64,000 nt of DNA from Oegoconia quadripuncta. Lineage: Eukaryota; Arthropoda; Insecta; Lepidoptera; Autostichidae. Within the stretch, counting starts at the first letter, position 1, and the number at the start of each line of letters is the position of its first letter. A model generated the notes under the pieces. That model was not told the DNA's origin. It did not search any database and saw nothing but the letters and a program-made list of their open reading frames with translations. This document shows positions 49,501 through 58,500 of the stretch, piece after piece. The position numbers were made by a program, and so were the translations under genes. The stretch is from the NCBI GenBank assembly GCA_949316235.1, contig OX438749.1, positions 14,154,914-14,218,913 of the forward strand, given 5' to 3'.

Positions 49501-52500
49501 GTTCTCCACATGGTTCCCATGCTAAGACAATCAACGCAACGCAACGTAATGCAACGCAATCAATAATTAAAATAATAGAATAAAAAATATCGTGTAGTGG
49601 TCAGAATTTTTCTAATTTCCAATGATTTAAATATTCATCATAATATCAGTGGGATTGCCATAATGTCCAAATATATTAAATTTAACAACCGAAGCATGTG
49701 TATTCTTTTTAAGTACGTAATCGTTCAACTAATATTGAAGTTTTCTAATAGATTGTATGTTTTGTCAACAGAGCCACCGAAAGTGGCACCATTTCAGTTT
49801 CCGGAAGAACTTGAAGTTGGCGGTAGTACTCAAGCAACTTGCAGTTTAATTTCTGGCGACAAACCAATACAGTTTACTTGGCAGAAAGATAATTTACCGA
49901 TTCCATCGATTTTAAAGGTAAATATATCTTTTAAAAATTATAAAGATAAAATAAAATAAAAAATAAATGAATACTAATTGTTTTGAATTGACAGGTGGAG
50001 CAAAAAAATATGGATTTCTTCTCGATCCTGATTATACAGGACTTGTTTTCTGCTCATAGAGGAGAATACACATGTCGAGCAACGAATGACTTCGGCACAG
50101 TTAATCACAGTGCTCAGTTGATTGTCAAAGGTATTTCTGATATTGCGACCATAATTCAAGGCCTGTATTTGTTAAATAGTTTTACATTTATAGCAGTCTT
50201 TCCAAACAGAGGTTCCGACATGGGTGCGGAGAGCTCAAAACAGTTCAGTGTCTGCTGGGGCTGCTCTTCTCCTACCTTGTTCTGCTAAAGGTCAACCTTC
50301 TCCGCGAATAACATGGGAATATTCTTCTGGTGAGTATCTGAATTCAATAAATATATTGAATAGAATCTTGTATTATAACACAAGCTCCTTTGTTTGGTTG
50401 TTTGTAAACGCTTTTACAACTGTCCCCAAATCGCATTTGGCCAGCGTGGTGGACTATGGCCCATACTCCCTCACATGTGAGGGAAGGCCTATATCCCTGC
50501 AGTGGGATGTTTACATGCTCATGATAATGAAACGATTTTACAAATGAAAATACAGCATTTTTCGTTTATATTAGACTTTTAGCTTTTATTTCAACGTAGA
50601 AAACAAAGTAGGCATTTGTTAAATGCCAATTTAATTCTACATGTCAAATATAATATTAGGGCCACCACAGAATATCGGTCAGTTAGCATATCCAACTGCC
50701 ACTACTAATATGAAGAGTAGCTCTTTGAGCGATTCTAACTAGTTTTTATTTTGACATCCTTTTTATTAATTCGAAATGCAGATGGCGAAAATTGGCGTCA
50801 CCTGTTGTGGGGTCAATCAGAAGCGACAGACGCCAGTGGTGGTTCGATCCTCTCAGACGGTACAGTCTGGCTGAAGTCTGCTACTCCGGAACACGAGGGC
50901 TGGTACAGATGCACGGCTCGGGTTCAACACTCTTTCTTACACAATTCCTTCTACCTTGATATCAGAGGTATACAGTAAATATTTTTACAAATAAAATTAA
51001 ATTTCTAACGTCTCTATATTAGAAAAGCCTGACTTAATAACGTTAGATATTTTATTTAGGTGAATTATATAATTGTTTTGAATCTAGAATTGACACTAAA
51101 AATTGTATTTGTGTTACATTCTACATGCTTCATATTTTTGAGTATGATACAAATATATGAGAGTATAATATATCTTAATAAACGGGTGTTCTTCTCATTT
51201 CCCATTTCTACCTCATTGTGCTTGAGATCAAGAATTTACGCATTATTTATAAATAAAATTTTGTTTTGTTTTTTACGTTTATCCAATTTGAATTAACAAC
51301 TATATTTTGTTCATTTAGAACCTCCAAGATTGAGTAGGGGTGGAGCAGGAGGAGAGACTCGGTGGGTTATTCGAAATTCGGCTGCTCGTCTCACATGTAC
51401 TGCGAGGGGGGAACCAGAAATCCACTTGCATTGGACGCATGACTCAAGACCTTTGGCCTTACAGTAAGTACGAGTAACATGGTAAGACTAGCAATTTTAC
51501 GAATTGATACTTAACGTAAAATTGATTATTTACAAACTATTGGTTATTTGTTTATTGTCAGTTTATTGGCAGTTAAACTTTTATTTATTGTTTTAAAATA
51601 ATTATATATTTAAGAAGGCAAGCTAAAATGTTTGATAATTGATTGATTATGAATGGTTATAGATCTAACAATTGTACAACAAATGAATGAACGACAAATA
51701 CTTTTATATGTTACAGTTATTTGAAAAAGCTATCTGAATATTGCTCCATTAACAGTTTTAGGGACTTTAACGCGCATCGGAAGCTCACGCCGTAAAGGCT
51801 TCTTTACGACCGGCGCGGTCGTTTCCCTCATAATAAAAAGGTCGACGCGGCCGATAACTGGCATTGTCCAGTTGTATTACACCAATTTTTAAGACGATTC
51901 AGCAATCCTTTTCGTCTAACACCTTTGTTCTCAACTACCTTTGGATCCTTTTGGTGTGGCAGCGTATATCTGTGGGTTTGAGGTCCAATGCGTCAACCTT
52001 GCTTCTGATTACGTCATTTCGTAGTAGCTTTATATCAGGTGTTTGTGCCGAGTAGACTACGAGGAAGTACACCCCGACTAATTGTGGGTAGGACATTTTA
52101 AATGTCCGCTTGGCTAGCTACCACCATCTTATCCAAATCTGCCGCCAAACAGATATAAGATAGGCAGTCCCCCAAATATGTTGGGGTTTCCGGGTCAGTA
52201 CGCTTCCACCTTCGAGCTCATCTTCACTTAACATTCGGTGTGATTGAGGTCAAGTACGTACACTTCGTGCATAAAAAAAATTGTCTGGTGAAATCCATTG
52301 AAATGCTTAGCACAAAATATTATGTCATATGAGAGCACGTTAGTGGAGTTAGGGAGCAGCTACTCGGTGGCTTATGGGTTAACTTGAAAACATTCACTGT
52401 GAGGTGACCATTAGTCTGAAACAAATCCATCAACCCGTACTAGATCCGTAGATCCGTGTGGTGGATTTTGATCAGTGGGGTTGTGGGTTTTTGATATTGT

Positions 52501-55500
52501 ACCCTAAACTTAAGGCGTTATGATAGATATATCAATAACACTATATTGTTCGTAGTGCTGCCGGAGTTATTGAGACTAGAGATATGAGCAACGGAGTGAT
52601 AACTTCTGACATAACCATAGCACAAGCCGGGCCCGAACACGCGGGCGAGTACCGATGCCTTGCCCGGAACCTGTACGGTAGTGACGAATTGCTATTTCGT
52701 CTCTTTGTCAAAGGTAAACCTTGTTTTCGTTTTTAGGTTTTACTAACATTACGATATCTGTGTGGCTTTCAGAGTACTTTATTCATAAGGCAGGTATTAT
52801 TATTATTAAGAGCCCATAGTGTCCCATAGCTGGGCAAAAGAGATATTAATAAGTATAAAATTATTATCCTTTTTTTTTAAATACCATAAAGCTTCATATT
52901 GATATTAAAATATTTGGATACTCGTACTACAATATTTGCAATAGCAGTACTTTACCGACTACTGAAAATATTATTATAATAAAGAAGTATTAACATATTG
53001 AAAAGTGGTTAAAATGCAGAAACACGTGCACAAAACTCTTAATAGCTCAAAAACATTTAAAACTCTAATTAGTACAAAATGTACGGAAAATTGACATTCG
53101 TCCACTTTTACTTATGTCAGTTTATTTCTTTTTTAATAATATAAAATTCTCTTTAATGACAGATATTATCTTTTACTTGTCGATTCCACCCTGTATAAGA
53201 TACTACTTTATTATTATATTTTAAGCGTAATCTATTGAATGAAAATGAATTTTCCAGTAAATTCTTCAAAAGACGTTTTATGTTAATTTCTGATTTTAGT
53301 ACCAAACTTTTTTTATTAATCACAATTGGTTCTTGGTCGGCAGCTATATTATTAAGTTGTGGGTCCTATAGTTTTTTTAACAACATAATTAAATAACAAT
53401 TAACTTTAACACGTGAAAAGTTACACAACGAATCAAACTGAATTGTTCCGCTGCTTTTTGAGCTTACAGGATAACTTATTTTGTTCGGTTTAATATTTAG
53501 ATTTCTAATAAATAAAAATAAAAATTCCTACAGTAATAGAATAGCAAAATAACAAAATAGCAACAGTAGTACAAAGGGATAACATGGCGCTTGTAAATAG
53601 TGAGTAAATAATGAGCTGGTTTGGGAGCAGTAGTGTCATGTGGTGAGCAAGACGTCATTCATTATATACTCATATTAGGTTGGTACCTAGTACGTAGGCG
53701 GTATTCGTAAACCCCAAAGCTTCAAAGAGACCGCAACATCGCACTTGCGCTCCAATCAAATACACTACCTGTATCTACTCGTACCAAATGATATGGAATG
53801 AGTAAAGAATAAAATAGAGGAGTTCGGTTTTTTGTCATTCATATCAAACACTCATGATTGCTTTGTGGTTCTCAGCAGAGTAGAATAGGGCCAAAACACT
53901 CTTCCCATGGCTGTCGTAAAAAGCGGTTAACAGCATAAACCAACCATCTGGAACTCTCAAAAAAAAACTGCGATCGCCGAGTGGTGATTAGGGCGAAATC
54001 TCTCATTGGAAACCGATGCAGCCCCAGGCAAGAGCTTATATTCAGTGGTGAACTTTTTTGGGACTGTGTAAATTGAAGGGAGGAACGTGAACTCATGTTT
54101 GACGGTCTAAATTCAGTAGTCCGTCCGCTGTTCTACAACGTCTTGGTCTCATATCGACACAATTTCCAAGCTTTCAAGCGTTTTTGTCACTTTTATTACT
54201 GGCACTTTTACTTGCGGTTGCCTTAATTCGCGCATTCAGGCGCAGTCCGTGGTGTATGTGAAAATAGGGGCCGAGCTTCACTCGACCTCTTTCTCTATAG
54301 GGTTGACATTAGGGCTATACTCCCATTTGCCGAGGGGGGAAAGAGGAAACTTCTTTTCCTACTTACACATCCTATCTCTTTAATTAGTATGGGGTCCAAG
54401 GTAGCATTAGAGTCACGTAGGGCACCGTCTACCTTCAGTAGGCGCCGGGTCGAGTACCACTGTTGATCCTAGCTTATAGAAGTTTCAGTGGGAGGAGTAT
54501 CGAGGCGGGATTGTTGATGTGAAGCTGATGATTTTAATCTATATACAGGGTAAATACGATAAGCTATTATTTGCTATTAAGCAATATATAAAATAACACT
54601 TTAAACTGATGCGGTATTTATTCCATATAGCTGAAACTCACTGAAAAGAAACTGTCTCAGCCACTTAAATCTGTATAAACACGGCAGTATATCGAAAACA
54701 CATATACACAATGTCTAATTAAGACTAAAACACAAGAGAAATAAAATAATGTATAATCGACTACAATAGGAAACTAATTATGGATAAGATAATGTGTATG
54801 ATTTAATTTGTTTGTTTATTTTGAGCTTTGAACAATATTTTGACATTGGCGTATCAAATGTGACATATTTAAGCATAATATTTTATTGAATCAGTCTGTA
54901 ATTCTAAAAATTATGACATGTATACGTTATTATATTATGTTTGACATTCACTTTTATTTTATACATTGCTCATTGGCTAGATTTCATTACCATTTTTTTT
55001 TCTAGAGCGTCCAAATATACCTGAAGAGGTCCGCATATCAGAAGTATGGTCCCGTAGAGCGAGAGTTACTTGGAGAGTCGCTCGAGGAGCTTTAGTATTT
55101 CACTATACACTTCAGTACCGGGCTTTGACGCGAGATGTGCCGAACGCCCCGCTCGACGCCCCGCTCCCCGTTCTGCTTGACACATGGGACGCTCCAGAGG
55201 TTGTCAACATTACGTTGGCTAATTCGGACTTGCTTCATGTCGCGTAAGTTTGTAAAGCCCCATGAATATGGTAATCCATTCGTAAATTCAGTTGTTAATA
55301 CTTGCATGTTCTCTCGAATTTCAAATGATGATTGGATATGATTCCATGGATTCCAATGTTAAAATAATGATACTTTCCATTGTTTGCCTTAAACTTTTAC
55401 TGAGGTTATACTTTTATTTAAATTAAATAAATCGACGGTACGACGACAACTGGCCGCGCTACGCTGAGACCTATACTGGGAGGTTTTGATAAGGTGATAC

Positions 55501-58500
55501 AGTAATGTACATTTAAACTCTACGTAGTACTTGCAAGTTAAATTCATAAAAGTTGGTATTCGAAAGTAGCAAAGAAGATGTCATACTTTGAAACCAACTA
55601 GTAATAACCACCTTAAAAAATGAAAAACCTGACTGTGTAATATAAATAAATATCCTTGGACATGCACACAATGCTATCCAGTTCCACTTTAAGCAACTAT
55701 ATAGGCTTGTGTTGTGGATACCAGATGGTTGATATACTAAATAAATACATTTTATTTTACTGTGTAAAAAGCTAACTGAATAAATGGAAACGCCGTTGTG
55801 ATTTAGAAGCTCGCCACAGATTGCAGATGAATATAATTTGTCATATTGAGAACTCCTATGTCTTTGTCATCAATTTTCATTTAAATTTTAACATAGAAGT
55901 CCGTGAAGTAAATACATATAAAAAAATATTTTTAAAAATTAAAATAAAAATTTACACCAACAAATATACTTAAAAAATTGTAATTTGTTTTTCGGAGTAC
56001 GTACCCTATCATCTGAATCCGACACGCACTTGACCGGTTTTACCTTTATTTTTATTTTCCTGTCCTAAGTTCATCACGACAAGAGTTTGACAGTCGTTCT
56101 CATAATAGTTCCAACAGTCAAAATATCGACAACTGGTTAGTGCGACAAGTACTAAGAGTTTCTCACATGTGAGCCTATGAGTGAGAACTTAAGATATGTT
56201 CATTATTGGTACAGCTCAGAAGGGCCGGGCCGAGCCGGCGCATCCGTGGCACTACTCTCTCCCGACACTCGTTATGCTCTCCGATTGGCGGCCTTCAACG
56301 ATGTCGGCGCCTCATCGTACACCACACCACTGCATTTCACCACTCGAGAAGAAGGTCAGTATGCGATCCATAGGTTAACATGTACCCTGAAGTACCTATT
56401 AGGCATACTAAGAGCACAGGGGTTGCCTCATCTTGGGTGCAAAACAAAAATGTGACACCACAAGTTCTTGGGAAAGACAAGCACTTGTTTTTTATTGTTG
56501 TTATGAAAGTCACTATAGTTTCAACTGATTGCCGCTACCATGGAATGGAAGAGTAAATGGTAAGAAGCTTGAAATAAAGTAAAATCCCCAGCGGGGTACA
56601 AGTTTAGTACTCGGTTTAGTTGGTGGTGGGGCTTTTTAAATGACCGCCTGGTTAGCTACCACCATCTTATCTAAATCTGCCACTAAACGGACGACCGATT
56701 GGTGTAGTGGATAGTTACCCTATCAGCGAAACCAACGGTTGCGGGTTCGAATCCCGCGAGGGGTAAATATTTGTGTGATGAATACGGACATTTATTCCAG
56801 AGTCTTGGATGTTTATATAAATATTTATGTATGTTTATCCGTTATCTAGTATCCATAGCACAAGCTTTGCTTAGTTTGGGACTAGATGATTGGTGTAAGT
56901 GTCCGAAATGTTTATTATTATTATTTATTATTATAATGTTAATATCATTGTTGTGTTCCGGTTGCCAGAGGTAAGATAACCAGTCGCCCAAATAAGATAG
57001 TTTTTCCGGGATAGTACGCTTCTAACTTCGGCCTCATCTTCACTTAACATCAAGTGCAATTTAAGTCAAGTGCTACACGTTGTACATAAAAAAGAAAAAA
57101 AAAACTTAGGCGGTATATATTATGGAATGGCGGCATTTTATGTGCCCAGAAACTATACACACAAGTACATAGAAATTCTACGCGTATGTGCCCCGAAGTT
57201 AAGCCACTTCGTAAAGAACTTAGCAATATCGAACGTCATTTCACGCTTTCCGAATTAACTGCTTAAGGAAAGTGTTCCGCATTGTGAGGCGTCTTGCTAT
57301 ATGACCGATCCCTAAAAATCATGTTTTACTACCTTTTTTCCTTATGTATTGTTAACTCAAAATATGATTACCGCGTGTTTCATTGTATAACTATTTTTTT
57401 TTTATGCGCGAAGGTTTCTTACTTGACCTTAATCACACCTGATGTTAAGTGAAGATGAGGTCGAAGGTGGAAGCGTACTGACCCGTAAACCCCAACACAT
57501 TTGGTGGACTGGCTATCTTATCTCTGACAACTAGAACACAACAATGCTATTAACATTGCTGCTTGGGGGCAGATTTTGATAAGATGGTGGAAGCTAGCCA
57601 GACGGACATTTTAAAATGCCCTACCACCAACCAAACCGAGTACTTAAGTACCTCGCTGGGGTTCGAACCCGCGACCTCCGAATCATAAACCCAATGTTGT
57701 TTTCATTGAGCCACGGAGGCGGTGTAAATATTATGTAAATATTATTTTTGTGTATTTTTCGATTCCAACCAACGATAACTAAAATTAAATATCAATTAGT
57801 TATTCCCGACGATGTTTTAGATTTCTTCGGTAAAGTGACATCGATAGTATAACGAACTTCGATGAAATACTGTAAAATAATCACTGTAATTAGGGAATAT
57901 AATAGTTTTAAAAACATTCTATAATGGGAAACCCTCTCCAATGAGCCGTCAAATTCTTGAAGCAATCGTATTTAGGATAGACAAATCAGGAAGTAGATAC
58001 CTTAATTCAAATTCGCAATAGGTACTCGTATAAAATGTATTACAAATATGACTTGTGCTAGTGTCAGACAGAATGCGTTACTTGTACCGTAACCAACAAT
58101 GCTCATTATATTCTCAGATGAATTCCCCAGTGCGGCTTTATTGCAGGGTGTACCGCGAAAGATAATTAATGTCTGTACATAAACATAGCATGCGCATAAT
58201 TAATAAGGTACTTACTTATGGTAATGTATTTGCCTCATTAGCTGGAGAGGATAATAAAAGAACTAGACAGTAGCTTTTGCTACAGTATGAAATGAAGTAA
58301 AGGGGTTCTTTACAAAAAAATCTGTTTTAGATATTTCCTATAAGGATTAAACTCTTGATGTGACATAAATTTCTAACATATTGATACAGAATGCATTTGA
58401 TAGAACATTTACTTTTCCTCGATTGTCAGTAACCGTTGTATGGGGTATATATACATATATATACCGAATACATATTATACCCAGTGCCGAACGGGGAGAA

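Noticed and set aside
50210..50288. Frame reading MGAESSKQFSVC after exon 13
   Set aside because: It ends in a stop and breaks phase; the other frame gives the Dscam Ig8 start and splices correctly.
56694..56766. tRNA gene on the plus strand
   Set aside because: Same reason: tRNA-like SINE head with a SINE B body downstream.
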